Assembly (NCBI RefSeq): GCF_014656455.1 | Contig: NZ_BNCL01000006.1 | Span: forward strand, 1 to 56,699 | Length of the DNA stretch: 56,699 bases | DNA from: Paracoccus aerius | GTDB taxonomy: Bacteria > Pseudomonadota > Alphaproteobacteria > Rhodobacterales > Rhodobacteraceae | Reading direction: 5' to 3' | In this document: one piece after another, positions 26,241 through 35,350 of the stretch | Layout: every line of letters begins with the position of its first letter | Position numbering within the stretch: position 1 is the first letter of the stretch | The notes under the pieces: model-generated | What the model saw: the letters and a program-made list of their open reading frames with translations, nothing else | What the model was told of the DNA's origin: nothing | Database searches by the model: none | Position numbers and translations under genes: made by a program

Positions 26241-27175
26241 CACTGCACCCGAATGCGGGGATCGACGGCCACATAGACCAGATCCATCAGAAGGTTTACG
26301 ATCACGACGACCAGTGCGAAGACGACCACGCCGGCCTGGATAACGGGATAGTCCCGCTCGGTGATCGCCTCGATCAGCAGGCGGCCGATGCCGGGGCGGT
26401 TGAAGACCAGTTCGACCGCAACCGATCCCGAAAGGGTGGACAGGATGGAAAGGCCAAGGCCGGTGGACAGCGGCAGCAACGCGTTGCGCAGTCCATGGCG
26501 GTAGACCACCCGACGTTCGCTGGCGCCCTTCGCGCGGGCGGTGCGAACATAGTCGCGGCCCAGCACCTCGAGCAGCGACGTGCGCGTGAGCCGGCCGATG
26601 AAGGCCATCTTCAGCATCGCCAGCGTTAGCGCGGGCAAGGCGATGTGATGCATCCGGCTGACGAAATCCGTCCCAACGCCATTGATTGGGAACCAGCCGA
26701 GGCCCAGCGAAAAGGTCAGCAGCAGCACCGCCCCCAGGTAGAAGTCCGGCACCGCATAGCCCACAAGCGAGAAGACGCGGAAGGCGTTGTCGGGCAGCTT
26801 GTTGCGCTTGACCGCTGCCATGACGCCCATCGGGATGCCGAAGGTTATGCCGATCAGCATGGCCGCAATGGTCAGCTCGATCGTGTAGGGCAGGTTGTTC
26901 GCGATCAGCGTGGACACCGGCGCGCTTTTCACCAGCGAATTGCCGAAGTCGAAGGTGAAGACGTCCCCCAGGAAATGCAGGTATTGCAGCCAAAGCGGAT
27001 CGTTAAGGCCGAACTGCTCGCGGAAGCGGGCAATGGTTTCGGGCTGGGCGTTCTCGCCCAGCACGGCGATGGCCGGGTCGCCCGGCAGGATGCGCATGGC
27101 CAGAAAGACCAGCGTCAGGACAAGAAGGATCGTCGGGATCGAATCCAGCACCCGGACGAAGATGTATCGTGCCAT
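26240..27175 (-). CDS. ABC transporter permease (DppB-like)
   Basis: 311 residues. The opening MARYIFVRVLDSIPTILLVL and VFLAMRILPGDPA are typical of DppB/OppB. The EAA-loop region is DYVRTARAKGASERRVVYRHGLRNALLP, followed by FNRPGIGRLLIEAI. Six predicted membrane helices. It follows the binding-protein gene after 11 bp. Confidence 0.93.
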   Translation of the reverse strand: MARYIFVRVLDSIPTILLVLTLVFLAMRILPGDPAIAVLGENAQPETIARFREQFGLNDPLWLQYLHFLGDVFTFDFGNSLVKSAPVSTLIANNLPYTIELTIAAMLIGITFGIPMGVMAAVKRNKLPDNAFRVFSLVGYAVPDFYLGAVLLLTFSLGLGWFPINGVGTDFVSRMHHIALPALTLAMLKMAFIGRLTRTSLLEVLGRDYVRTARAKGASERRVVYRHGLRNALLPLSTGLGLSILSTLSGSVAVELVFNRPGIGRLLIEAITERDYPVIQAGVVVFALVVVIVNLLMDLVYVAVDPRIRVQ

Positions 27176-27186
27176 GCGCCCCGTCC

Positions 27187-28779
27187 TTACGCCTTCGTGG
27201 CGCGGTGGAAGCGCCAGCGGGCGTAGCCGCTTTGGACGTCGTAGCCTAGGTCGATCCGCGGGTTGCGAATGGCAGTGAAGCCAAGCGTCATCAAGCCCAT
27301 CACAGGCAGGTCGTCTTGCACCTTCTTCTCGATGCCGCGGCCGATCTCAGTGTATTCCTCCATCGTGGTGGCGCGCTGCATCGCGGCCAGTTGCTCGTCC
27401 ACGCCAGGCATGGCGACGCCATAATGGGAATAGTTGGTGCCGCCGCTGCCGTCGGGCTTCACCTCGGCACCCGTAGAAAGATAGCGCATCATGTAGTCCA
27501 ACGCGACCGGCGGGAAGCTGGCGGCGTGCAGCGCCAGGGTGTTCTGGTCCTGACGGTTCGAGCCGTGATAGGCCGAGTGGTCCATGATGTTCAGCTTCAT
27601 GTCGATGCCCGAGGCGCGCATCAGTTCCTGCACGATCAGCATGGAGGAACGATAGTCCTCTCGTTGGCTGGTATTCGCCGTAAACTCGATGCCGTTTGCA
27701 AAGCCCGCCTCGCGCAGCAGTTCGCGCGCGGCTTCGGGGTTGTGGTCATAGCGCAGTTCTTCGGGCAGCTCGTCGCGCGACCATCCGGTCGGATAGTCGG
27801 GGGGCGACAGGGTGACGGTCGGCTGGCCCATCGGTGCCATCGCATTGGCCACGATCTCGGAACTGATCGAGGTGGCGATCGCGCGTCGCACCAGCGGGTT
27901 GTCGAACGGGGCGACGTTCAGGTTGAAGTGCAGCGTCATGAACGAGCCGGGATTTGTCATGTCCACCAGCAGCGAACTGTCGCGCTGCTTGATCTGGTCG
28001 ACCCAGCCCGGCGCCCGCACCGCCTCGATGACGTCCACGTCGCCCGAGATCAGCGCCAGTGTTTGCGCGGTGGTGTCGGCGATATACAGCGCCTCGAACC
28101 GCTCGATATTGGCGGGACCGTCCCAGTAATCCTCGAAGCGGCTCAGATAGACGCCGTTCTCGATGTCAAAGCGGTCCAACTGATAGGGGCCGGTCCCGAT
28201 CGAGTCGGTGTTGAAGCCTTCCCCCTTCTCCTCCTCGGCTTTCTTCGACACGATCGACGCGCCGTTCTGGAAGATCGTCGAGCCAAGGAACAGCGGATCC
28301 GGCCCCTTCAGGGTAAAGGTCACCTCGTAGGGGCCGGTTGCCTTCACGTCGGCGATGTTGCCCATGACGGCGGTGTTCACCCCGTCGAAGCGGGCACGAT
28401 TGAAGCTGTGGACGACATCCTCGGCCGTCATCTCGCCATAGCCCTTGTGGAACTGCACGCCTTCGCGGATCTGGAAGACCCAGGTCAGACCGTCGTCCGA
28501 GCTTTCCCAACTGGTTGCCAGCGTCGGGACATATTCGTCATCGGTCTTTGCGAACTGGCCGTCGCGCGGGCGGACCAACTGCTCGAACATCTGTTCGGTG
28601 GACCAGTTGTCGGCGCCTTGCGTCGTCTGGTTCGGGTCGACGCTGCGCGGTCCGCCTGCGGAAACGGCGATGCGGATGACGTTGCTGCTGTTCTGCGCCC
28701 ACAAAGCGGGCGCCGACAACATCGTGCCGGCCATCCCGAGCGCGCCGACCTGAAGCAGTCTTCTGCGATGCAGTCTCAT
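27187..28779 (-). CDS. Periplasmic substrate-binding protein, SBP family 5 (DppA-like)
   Basis: 530 residues. The signal sequence MRLHRRRLLQVGALGMAGTM carries a twin-arginine-like RRR and ends near APALWAQ. The mature protein has the family-5 hallmarks EGVQFHKGYGEMTAEDVVHSFNRA and PFDNPLVRRAIATSI. GGAGGAGA lies just before ATG 28779, so the 29-codon upstream extension is rejected. Family 5 proteins bind peptides, but also sugars, opines and other organic acids. The neighbouring catabolic genes suggest the ligand here may not be a peptide. Confidence 0.92.
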   Translation of the reverse strand: MRLHRRRLLQVGALGMAGTMLSAPALWAQNSSNVIRIAVSAGGPRSVDPNQTTQGADNWSTEQMFEQLVRPRDGQFAKTDDEYVPTLATSWESSDDGLTWVFQIREGVQFHKGYGEMTAEDVVHSFNRARFDGVNTAVMGNIADVKATGPYEVTFTLKGPDPLFLGSTIFQNGASIVSKKAEEEKGEGFNTDSIGTGPYQLDRFDIENGVYLSRFEDYWDGPANIERFEALYIADTTAQTLALISGDVDVIEAVRAPGWVDQIKQRDSSLLVDMTNPGSFMTLHFNLNVAPFDNPLVRRAIATSISSEIVANAMAPMGQPTVTLSPPDYPTGWSRDELPEELRYDHNPEAARELLREAGFANGIEFTANTSQREDYRSSMLIVQELMRASGIDMKLNIMDHSAYHGSNRQDQNTLALHAASFPPVALDYMMRYLSTGAEVKPDGSGGTNYSHYGVAMPGVDEQLAAMQRATTMEEYTEIGRGIEKKVQDDLPVMGLMTLGFTAIRNPRIDLGYDVQSGYARWRFHRATKA

Positions 28780-28804
28780 TCCTGTCTCCTCCCTGATTGT
28801 CCTT

Positions 28805-29974
28805 TCAGCCGATCCGCCGCCCCTCCAAAGCCTGCGCATCGACTGTGATCCCCAGGCCGGGGTCATCCCCCAGCTCGAAAAAGCCCCCTTTGGGCCGTGG
28901 CGGGTTCAGGAAGCCGACATCCATCCGGCCGGATGGATCGGCATATTCCGCCGGACGCGTCATATGCATCTGGGACGCCACCACATGCAGGTTCGCCAGA
29001 TGGCCGATGATCGGTTGCGTCTGGTGGGGCACGATCTCGACCCCATGGGCCTGCGCAAGGGCGAAGCAACGCATCAGGCCGGTGATCCCGCCCATCTTGA
29101 TAATGTCCGGCTGAACCATCCGCACGCCAGCACGGATCAGGTCCAGCACCGCGTTCAGGGTATAGGACTGCTCACCGGCGGATACGGTGATGTCAAGCTT
29201 GCGCGCGACCTCGCCCATGCCGTGGATGTCGTAATGCTGGACCGGCTCCTCGAACCAGGCATAGCCCAGATCCTCGAGCGCGCGACCGACACGGATCGCG
29301 CCGGAGACGCTGTAGAGGTTGTTGGCATCAAAGGCCAGCGGCAGGTCGGGGCCGACCAGGTCGCGCACCGCGCGGGCCTTGGCGATGTCGCCGGGAATGT
29401 CCTCGTCCTGCCGGGTTCGGTCGCCGTCCCACCGGATCTTGATGGCGGCGGGCTGCTCGGCCGTCAGGCGCGCCTCGACCTCTTGCAGCATGGCATTGGT
29501 CGAGCGGCGGGCATTGCCGCCGATCGAGGCATAGAAGGCCACCTTCCGGCGCCATGCTCCGCCCAGAAGCGCATGGACCGGCAGACCCAGAAGCTTGCCC
29601 TTGATGTCCCACAAGGCGATATCGACAGCCGCCAGGGCGCCGGTCGCCGCGCCTTCCGGCCCCAGCTTGACCAGCTTGTGCAGCAGGCGGTCATGCAGGA
29701 CGGCTGTGTCGAAGGGGCTGGCGCCCACAAGGTCCGGCGCGATGTCGCGGTCGATGATGCCAAGCGAATGCTCGCCTCCCATCATCGGCGATGCTTCGCC
29801 ATATCCTTCCGTGCCATCCTCGGTCGTTACCCGCACAAGGGCACTGCGCCGCCCGGGCGCGTCACCGGGGGCCCATGCGATCCGCAGCGTCTCGACCGTA
29901 GCGATCTTTGCGGCGGCCGCAGGCGATGGGAAGGCTTCCTCGGCAGGACGCTTTGTGGCGGTGCTGGACTGCAT
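28805..29974 (-). CDS. Mandelate racemase/muconate lactonizing enzyme superfamily protein
   Basis: 389 residues. Barrel residues: AIKIRWDGD (KxR where mandelate racemase has KxK), metal ligands in LAFDANNLYS, WFEEPVQHYD and TVSAGEQSY, and a His-Asp dyad in MVQPDIIKMGG and IVPHQTQP. This fits an acid-sugar dehydratase or racemase with His as the base. GGAGGAGA precedes ATG 29974. It is first in the operon with dppABCDF (25-bp gap), so the transporter probably imports its substrate. The operator at 30006-30021 lies 31 bp upstream. Confidence 0.88.
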   Translation of the reverse strand: MQSSTATKRPAEEAFPSPAAAAKIATVETLRIAWAPGDAPGRRSALVRVTTEDGTEGYGEASPMMGGEHSLGIIDRDIAPDLVGASPFDTAVLHDRLLHKLVKLGPEGAATGALAAVDIALWDIKGKLLGLPVHALLGGAWRRKVAFYASIGGNARRSTNAMLQEVEARLTAEQPAAIKIRWDGDRTRQDEDIPGDIAKARAVRDLVGPDLPLAFDANNLYSVSGAIRVGRALEDLGYAWFEEPVQHYDIHGMGEVARKLDITVSAGEQSYTLNAVLDLIRAGVRMVQPDIIKMGGITGLMRCFALAQAHGVEIVPHQTQPIIGHLANLHVVASQMHMTRPAEYADPSGRMDVGFLNPPRPKGGFFELGDDPGLGITVDAQALEGRRIG

Positions 29975-30005
29975 ATCGTCTCCTCCACCGTGGACGCTAA
30001 CATGG

Positions 30006-30021
30006 CTGCATACGGATGCAA
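30006..30021. promoter_or_regulatory. LacI-type operator, site A
   Basis: TGCATACGGATGCA (30007-30020), an inverted repeat TGCATnCGnATGCA with a central CG typical of LacI-family operators. It lies upstream of the enolase-superfamily/dpp operon. The same 14 bases recur at 33218-33231 next to the lacI-type gene. Confidence 0.75.
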
Positions 30022-30050
30022 GAAATAGTTTGTTTATTCTTTCTGGGCAG

Positions 30051-30857
30051 TCATTTTTGCGCCTGGTCAATCTGGAACAGGTTCGTCCTCAGGTGTCGGG
30101 CCGCGATACGGGAACCGTCCAGGACAAGGTATTCCTCGCTGATGAAATAATGCTTGCCCCCCCGTTCGAAGACCCGGGTTGCCATGGCAGAGGTGCTGAC
30201 ACTGTCGCCGGGCCGCACCGCGCAGAAGTGCCGCGTTTCGACCTCGGTGAAGATCGGCGGCATGGGCAGGGCGAAGCTGCGCAAGACATCGTCCATCGTC
30301 AGCCGCACAAGGCAGCCGGGATGGGCGACGTCGTTGTGCAGGAAGACAGGATGGGTCTCACACATGGCCGTGCGCGAGGCTGCGATATCCGCCGCGGTCA
30401 GGACCCTCTCTGTCGTGTTGAAGCGTTGGCCGGGCTGCATCCGGTCAGCGTCCATCGGCTCTCGCGGGTCCTGGTGGGGATGGAAGGACAGGTCCACCGT
30501 CGGCACTTCCCGCAGCGGCGCGTCCAGGCTGCCCGTCATGACCTGTTCGCCCAGTTGGTTGGTGACGCTCAGGGGGCAGCGGCCGCTGGCATCTTCGGCA
30601 TCTGCAGTGATCGTCAGGAGGTCGCCATCGAAGACGGGACGGCGAAAGCGTGCCGCCATCCCGCCGGCCTCGACCCAATCCATGCCCCAGGCGGAAACGG
30701 CAAGACGCGCGGCATAGGTATAGACGAAAGCGCCCGGCAACAGTGCGGCGCGATAGCCCATGCGCTGCGCAACCGTGTCGTCATGCACGCTGCCCCGATA
30801 TCGCGGATTGTCGTCAAGGCGGGCCACGACCTCAAGCGTGGCTGGAGATGTCGTCAT
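30051..30857 (-). CDS. MaoC-family hydratase/dehydratase (double hot-dog)
   Basis: 268 residues with two hot-dog halves: RYRGSVHDDTVAQRMGYRAALLPGAFVYTY in the first, and HNDVAHPGCLVRLTMDDVLRSFALP with RPGDSVSTSAMATRVFERGGKHYF in the second. The active-site-like HDD and HND segments suggest a hydratase acting on an enoyl-CoA or similar thioester. Relatives include mesaconyl- and itaconyl-CoA hydratases, but this substrate is not known. It follows the CoA-transferase gene by 4 bp, so a CoA ester made by those enzymes is the likely substrate. Confidence 0.85.
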   Translation of the reverse strand: MTTSPATLEVVARLDDNPRYRGSVHDDTVAQRMGYRAALLPGAFVYTYAARLAVSAWGMDWVEAGGMAARFRRPVFDGDLLTITADAEDASGRCPLSVTNQLGEQVMTGSLDAPLREVPTVDLSFHPHQDPREPMDADRMQPGQRFNTTERVLTAADIAASRTAMCETHPVFLHNDVAHPGCLVRLTMDDVLRSFALPMPPIFTEVETRHFCAVRPGDSVSTSAMATRVFERGGKHYFISEEYLVLDGSRIAARHLRTNLFQIDQAQK

Positions 30858-30861
30858 CGGA

Positions 30862-32115
30862 TCAAGCCTCGGGATCGGGGCTGTCGGCGATCACCCGGGC
30901 CGCTTCTAGCCGGCCGATCTCGGCGGCCTCCATGCCCAGCACCTGCCCCAGAAGATGGGCGTTATCGGCGCCAAAGCAGGGGGCAGGGCGGTCGGCAGGC
31001 GCAGGCCCGATATGGAAGGGCAGTCCCGGATGGGGGTGCGTGCCGGCCAATGGATGGGCAACTATGGAAAAGAAGCCACGGGCCGCCAGATAAGGCGAGG
31101 CGGCAAGATCGCGCGGCGTACAGACCGGCGCGGCCGGTATTTCCTGTGCCTGCAGGCGTTCGGCCAAGTCGTGCTTGTCCTGCCCTCGCGTCCATTCCGC
31201 GATGGCGGCGTCAATGCGATCCGCCGCCGCCAGCCGTCCTTCAAGTTGATTCAGGCTGCTGTCGCGGGCAAGATCGTCCCGCTGCATCTGCTGCACAAGC
31301 CTTTGCCATTGTGCGTCTGTTTCGACCGCAATCGCAATCCATTCGTCCTCGCCCGCGGCGGGATAGCAGTCGTGGGGACAGGCATAGGGTATACGGTTGC
31401 CATTGGGCGCGGGCTCGCCGCCTTGTTCGGCGGCGGCAAGCAGTTCAGGCCCGATCAGTTGCATCGCAGCCTCGACCTGCGGCACCTCGACATGCTGGCC
31501 AAGGCCAGTCGCCTGCCGGCTTGCAAGGGCAGTCAGCACCGCCGCAGCAGCATTAAAGCCCCCGATCGGATCCATATAAGATGGCCCAGTCACCGTCGGT
31601 TTTCCCCCGGCATAGGCAATCATCGCGGACATGCCTGCCGCCATTTCCATCGTCGGGCCAAGCGCGGCATAGCCGGAATGTGGTCCCGCCAGCCCATAGG
31701 CGGGCATCTCGACCACGATCAGGCGGGGGTTCTCGCGGCTGATCGTGTCGTAATCCAGCCCGAGGCGCTTCAGCATCCCGCCGCGGAAATTGCACAGCAA
31801 CACGTCGCTGGCGCAGATCAACCTGCGCATGGCCGCCAGTCCCTCGGCCGTCTTCAGGTCGACGACAAGCGAGCGTTTGTTGAGGTTCTGCGAGTTGAAC
31901 AGGAAGGTGCGGTCGTATTTCCGCGCGCCTGGATCAAGGTCAGGATAGTTGACCGGGCTTGGCACACCCTTGTTCTGGCGCCAGGAGTTGGTACGCGTGG
32001 GCGATTCGACATGCGTGACATCGGCGCCAAGCCAGGCAAGGATGCGGCCCGCCATCGGACCAGCCCAGGCCGTCGTCAACTCGATTACCCTAAGACCTTC
32101 AAGCGGCTGGCTCAT
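30862..32115 (-). CDS. Class III CoA-transferase (CaiB/BaiF family), copy 1
   Basis: 417 residues. It starts MSQPLEGLRVIELTTAWAGP and continues MAGRILAWLGADVTHVESP, the family N-terminus. Further family features are NLNKRSLVVDLKTAEGLAAMRRLI, VLLCNFRGGMLKRLGLDYDTI and a C-terminal small domain. The ATG at 32115 overlaps the preceding CoA-transferase stop by 4 nt; the longer open frame is a shadow. Paired class III genes often form heteromeric enzymes, as in SmtAB or BbsEF, which is the likely arrangement here. Confidence 0.9.
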   Translation of the reverse strand: MSQPLEGLRVIELTTAWAGPMAGRILAWLGADVTHVESPTRTNSWRQNKGVPSPVNYPDLDPGARKYDRTFLFNSQNLNKRSLVVDLKTAEGLAAMRRLICASDVLLCNFRGGMLKRLGLDYDTISRENPRLIVVEMPAYGLAGPHSGYAALGPTMEMAAGMSAMIAYAGGKPTVTGPSYMDPIGGFNAAAAVLTALASRQATGLGQHVEVPQVEAAMQLIGPELLAAAEQGGEPAPNGNRIPYACPHDCYPAAGEDEWIAIAVETDAQWQRLVQQMQRDDLARDSSLNQLEGRLAAADRIDAAIAEWTRGQDKHDLAERLQAQEIPAAPVCTPRDLAASPYLAARGFFSIVAHPLAGTHPHPGLPFHIGPAPADRPAPCFGADNAHLLGQVLGMEAAEIGRLEAARVIADSPDPEA

Positions 32116-33185
32116 CCCGCAACCTTCCGTTCCGGCATCGGCTCTGCGGCGGCGAACCGGCGCGGGGTCGCCGACATGCGGAACGGCGGGCCCAGGACCT
32201 GTATCTCGTCCCCCTCCATCTGCGTGATCTCCCAGAAGCCGCGGGCATCCAGATGGGGGTTGCGCGCCAGTTCCGAAGGTCGGTAGGCGCATGCAGCGAT
32301 CACCTGCGCCTCTTGCAGCTGTCGCACCACCTCTTCGGCATCGCGGTCCGCCAAGGCCTTCTGGATGATGTCGAAAAGCGCGGTCCAGTTCCGCGTCCGG
32401 TCGGCATCTTCAGCAAAGCGGGGATCGCCGACAAGATGCGCCAGCCCAAGGGTGCGGCACATCGCGGCGAACCGGAACGGGTAAACCCAGATGCAGACCC
32501 ATGTCCCGCGGCACAGAACCTGGCCTGCCGGGATTTCCTGATCTCCGCGGCGGCGGTCGGTGCCGTTATAGGCGTATTGCAGGACATAGGGAAAGCTCAT
32601 CGCTGCCGCGGTTTCGGCAACATCGACCGAAGCGCGTCGACCGTCGTTGCCCCTGTCCCGCGCCAGAAGCAGCGCCAGGCCCGAGATATAGGTCGCCAGC
32701 CCGGCCGCATAGGCGGCGCGGTTGCCCGTGCCGAACAGGGGCGGCCGTCCTGCCTCGCCGTTGTTGTTCATCATGCCGGAAAGCGCCTGCACGATCATCT
32801 CGCCGCCCTGCCAGTTCCGATAGGGGCCCTCCGCGCCAAAGGTGGACACGTCAAGAACGATGCAGTCGGGGTTGGCATTGCGCAGCGCGGCGGCATCGAA
32901 CCCGACGGGCACGACGGCAAGATCCGCATCGGCCGCAAGCGCACCGATCTGCGGGACGGCTGGTCCGGGCCGAAGCCGGCGGATCGCCTTGCCGTGGTTC
33001 AGGTGGCGAAAGGTCAACGAGGTGCCGTTCCGGCTGAAGGGCGGCTTGCGGCGCAGGATCGAACCTTCGGGCGGTTCGACCAGCAGGACTGTGGCGCCAT
33101 AGTCTGCCATCAGGCGGCAGCAATACTGGCCCGCGATGGATTCCGACAGGTCAAGGACCCTGAACCGCTGCAATGCACTTGTCAT
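32112..33185 (-). CDS. Class III CoA-transferase (CaiB/BaiF family), copy 2
   Basis: 357 residues: MTSALQRFRVLDLSESIAGQ, YCCRLMADYGATVLLVEPPEGS, GRRASVDVAETAAAM. It is shorter than copy 1 and divergent from it. The short central segment and the YRNWQGGEMIVQALSGMM region resemble the partner subunit of two-gene CoA-transferases. It is first gene of the operon CoAT2-CoAT1-MaoC. The shared operator lies 32-47 bp upstream. Confidence 0.88.
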   Translation of the reverse strand: MTSALQRFRVLDLSESIAGQYCCRLMADYGATVLLVEPPEGSILRRKPPFSRNGTSLTFRHLNHGKAIRRLRPGPAVPQIGALAADADLAVVPVGFDAAALRNANPDCIVLDVSTFGAEGPYRNWQGGEMIVQALSGMMNNNGEAGRPPLFGTGNRAAYAAGLATYISGLALLLARDRGNDGRRASVDVAETAAAMSFPYVLQYAYNGTDRRRGDQEIPAGQVLCRGTWVCIWVYPFRFAAMCRTLGLAHLVGDPRFAEDADRTRNWTALFDIIQKALADRDAEEVVRQLQEAQVIAACAYRPSELARNPHLDARGFWEITQMEGDEIQVLGPPFRMSATPRRFAAAEPMPERKVAG

Positions 33186-33216
33186 TGATCTCCTCCTCCT
33201 GACAGGCTAGTGGCCG

Positions 33217-33232
33217 TTGCATACGGATGCAA
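33217..33232. promoter_or_regulatory. LacI-type operator, site B
   Basis: TTGCATACGGATGCAA, carrying the same 14-bp core as site A at 30007. It lies in the divergent region between the CoA-transferase operon and the LacI gene and so could control both. Confidence 0.78.
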
Positions 33233-33326
33233 ACATTATCTTCCGGTTGGAAGCCGATAGCGACAAAGGCGGTGAAACCTGTGCCGAAAGCAGCTAAACA
33301 AAAGATGGAAAGGCGGAGGGGCATGA

Positions 33327-34385
33327 ATGACGACTGGTGATGATGCAGGACCAATCATTCAGTTGGGGGCTTCGGAACGCCTGGGCGCGCGCCCGGCATT
33401 GACGGCGCGCGAGTTGGCGGACCTGATCGGGGTCAGCCAGTCCACGGTATCGCGCGCCTTCTCGAAAGGGACCAGCGTGTCGCCCAAGACCCGAGCCTTC
33501 GTCCTGGAGCAGGCCGAGAAGCTGGGCTACCGCCCGAACGTCATCGCCAGCTTCCTGTCGCGCCGGGCCAGCAGCATCGTCGGCGTCGTCACGGCGGATT
33601 TCACCAGTCCCGTCTATATTGACATGCTCGACCGGCTGTCGGTGCGGATGCAGGAACTCGACATCCACCCGCTTCTGTTCAACCTGCAGGCCGGGGCCGA
33701 AGCGGGAGACCAGCTTGCCGTGCTGCGCCAATACAACATCGAGACGGTGATCGTCATTTCTGGGCGCATATCCCATATGTCGGTGGCAAGGTGGGCGGCC
33801 GATGGGCGCAAGGTCATCCTGATGAACCGCGACATACCCGACGCGGCCATCGGCAGCGTCCGTTGCGACAACTCGGCCTCTTCGCTGGTCGCGGACCACC
33901 TGTGGGAGATCGGGCTGCGCCGGGTCGCCTTCGTGGGCGGCCCCGAAAGTTCGGCCGTCAGCGCCGAGCGCGAGCAGGCCTTTGTACGCCGCGTGGCTGA
34001 ACTTGGCATGATCCTGTGCGGCCGGGAAGGTGGGCGCGAATATTCGCACCAGTCCGGCTTCGATGGCACGAGGGCAGTCATGGCATCGCGCCCCGAGGCA
34101 ATTCTTTATGCCACTGACCGCTTGGCCATCGGGGGGCTTGACGCCTTGTCCTGGAGCGGAGGGCTCAGCGTCCCGGGCGATGTTTCGATCGTCGGCTTCG
34201 ACAATATCGACATGGCTTGCTGGCCGGGCATCCAGTTGACGACGGTTCACCATGATGTGCCGCGCATCGTGGACGGCGCCATCGAACTGCTTCAGCAGAT
34301 CCAGAACGGCCGCGAGGGCCCGCGCAAGCATCTTGTCAAGGGCGGCCTGGTGGTTCGTGCCACCACCGGCCCTGCCAAGGCTTAG
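33327..34385 (+). CDS. LacI-family transcriptional regulator
   Basis: 352 residues. The HTH and hinge read LTARELADLIGVSQSTVSRAFSKG, then VSPKTRAFVLEQAEKLGYRPNVIASFLSRR. The periplasmic-binding-like domain has GVVTADFTSPVYIDMLDRL and the FDNIDMA motif near the C-terminus. It has about 25 extra N-terminal residues before the HTH. It is divergent from the CoA-transferase operon, with the palindrome in between, and converges with the 2-hydroxyacid dehydrogenase gene (4-nt overlap of stops). It is the likely regulator of both catabolic operons. Confidence 0.93.
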   Translation: MTTGDDAGPIIQLGASERLGARPALTARELADLIGVSQSTVSRAFSKGTSVSPKTRAFVLEQAEKLGYRPNVIASFLSRRASSIVGVVTADFTSPVYIDMLDRLSVRMQELDIHPLLFNLQAGAEAGDQLAVLRQYNIETVIVISGRISHMSVARWAADGRKVILMNRDIPDAAIGSVRCDNSASSLVADHLWEIGLRRVAFVGGPESSAVSAEREQAFVRRVAELGMILCGREGGREYSHQSGFDGTRAVMASRPEAILYATDRLAIGGLDALSWSGGLSVPGDVSIVGFDNIDMACWPGIQLTTVHHDVPRIVDGAIELLQQIQNGREGPRKHLVKGGLVVRATTGPAKA

Positions 34386-35350
34386 TAACCGGCCTCGCGC
34401 GACACCAGCCCGTGCATCGTTTCGGGCCTGCCGCCAAGAAAGGCCTTCAGGTTCGAGATCAGGATCTCTTGCCCGCGCCGGCGTGTCATTGGCCCGGAAT
34501 GCGACAGGTGGCCTGTCAGGCGAACGCGGGGATGATGGTAAAGCCAGTGGCCATCTGGCGGCGGTTCGGGCGTTGCGACATCAAGGCTGGCCATCCCGAT
34601 CCGGCCGCCATCCAGGGCGGTGCGAAGCGCGTCCTGATCGATGATGGACCCGCGCGCGACGTTGATGACATGCACGCCCGGACGCATCCGGTCCATTGCC
34701 CGTGCATCGATCATTCCGCGCGTTTCGGTGGTCAAGGGCGCACAGATGACCAGATGATCGCTGGCCGCAAGAAGGTCATCGAAACTTACGGCTTCCACCT
34801 GTGCCATTCCGGTCGCGGTGCCACCGCGGCGATGCGCGATCAGGCGCACGCCGAAGGGCGCCATTCTTGCGGCTACCGCACGGCCGATCTCGCCAAAGCC
34901 CAGAAGGCCGATTGTCCGCCCGGTCAGCCCGCCAAGCGGCGGCTGGTCCCAGTCTTCAGGCTTGCGGGCCAGGATCTGCGGCAGGCGCTTTTCATGTGTC
35001 AGCGCCATTAGAACGACATACTCGGCAATTGCTTCGGCCTGCGCCCCGCGCGAGACGGTGACCAGTTCAGGTTCAAGCAGCCATCCAGGCATCCGGTCGA
35101 TACCCGTCTGGCCGAAGTGGACCCAGCGAAGCCGTCCCGGCCAGTCTGGCGGACGCGGGGTCGTCGGCCCGACCTGGCGCATCGCGGCCGGGTGGGTCAG
35201 CAGGACATCCGCCTGCGCGATCTCGAACGGCGCGCCTTCGCGAACGGCACGAAGCTGCGCACGCCCGGCGATCGCCTCCTCAAGCGCCGCAACATTTTCC
35301 GGCGGGTGCTGATGCAGGATCAGCAGGCGGGCGCCACGCCCGCCGGTCAC
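34382..35350 (-). CDS. D-isomer-specific 2-hydroxyacid dehydrogenase
   Basis: 322 residues from GTG 35350, which overlaps the AcuI stop (GTGA). The NAD site is [20 protein letters not shown]. The catalytic Arg lies in [13 protein letters not shown], and the Glu and His regions in [16 protein letters not shown] and [10 protein letters not shown]. It reduces or oxidises 2-oxo/2-hydroxy acids. It lies in the AcuI-TetR operon rather than the LacI-controlled one, but may serve the same pathway. Starting at the upstream ATG (36076) would run through AcuI and is rejected. Confidence 0.87.
   Translation of the reverse strand: MTGGRGARLLILHQHPPENVAALEEAIAGRAQLRAVREGAPFEIAQADVLLTHPAAMRQVGPTTPRPPDWPGRLRWVHFGQTGIDRMPGWLLEPELVTVSRGAQAEAIAEYVVLMALTHEKRLPQILARKPEDWDQPPLGGLTGRTIGLLGFGEIGRAVAARMAPFGVRLIAHRRGGTATGMAQVEAVSFDDLLAASDHLVICAPLTTETRGMIDARAMDRMRPGVHVINVARGSIIDQDALRTALDGGRIGMASLDVATPEPPPDGHWLYHHPRVRLTGHLSHSGPMTRRRGQEILISNLKAFLGGRPETMHGLVSREAGY

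Noticed and set aside
27316..28848. 510-codon plus-strand frame opposite the DppA-like gene
   Set aside because: The minus strand encodes an unmistakable family-5 binding protein with signal peptide and ribosome-binding site; the plus frame has none of these.
29595..31556. 653-codon plus-strand frame across the enolase, MaoC and CoA-transferase genes
   Set aside because: It is antisense to three coupled genes and crosses an intergenic operator; no domain is recognisable.
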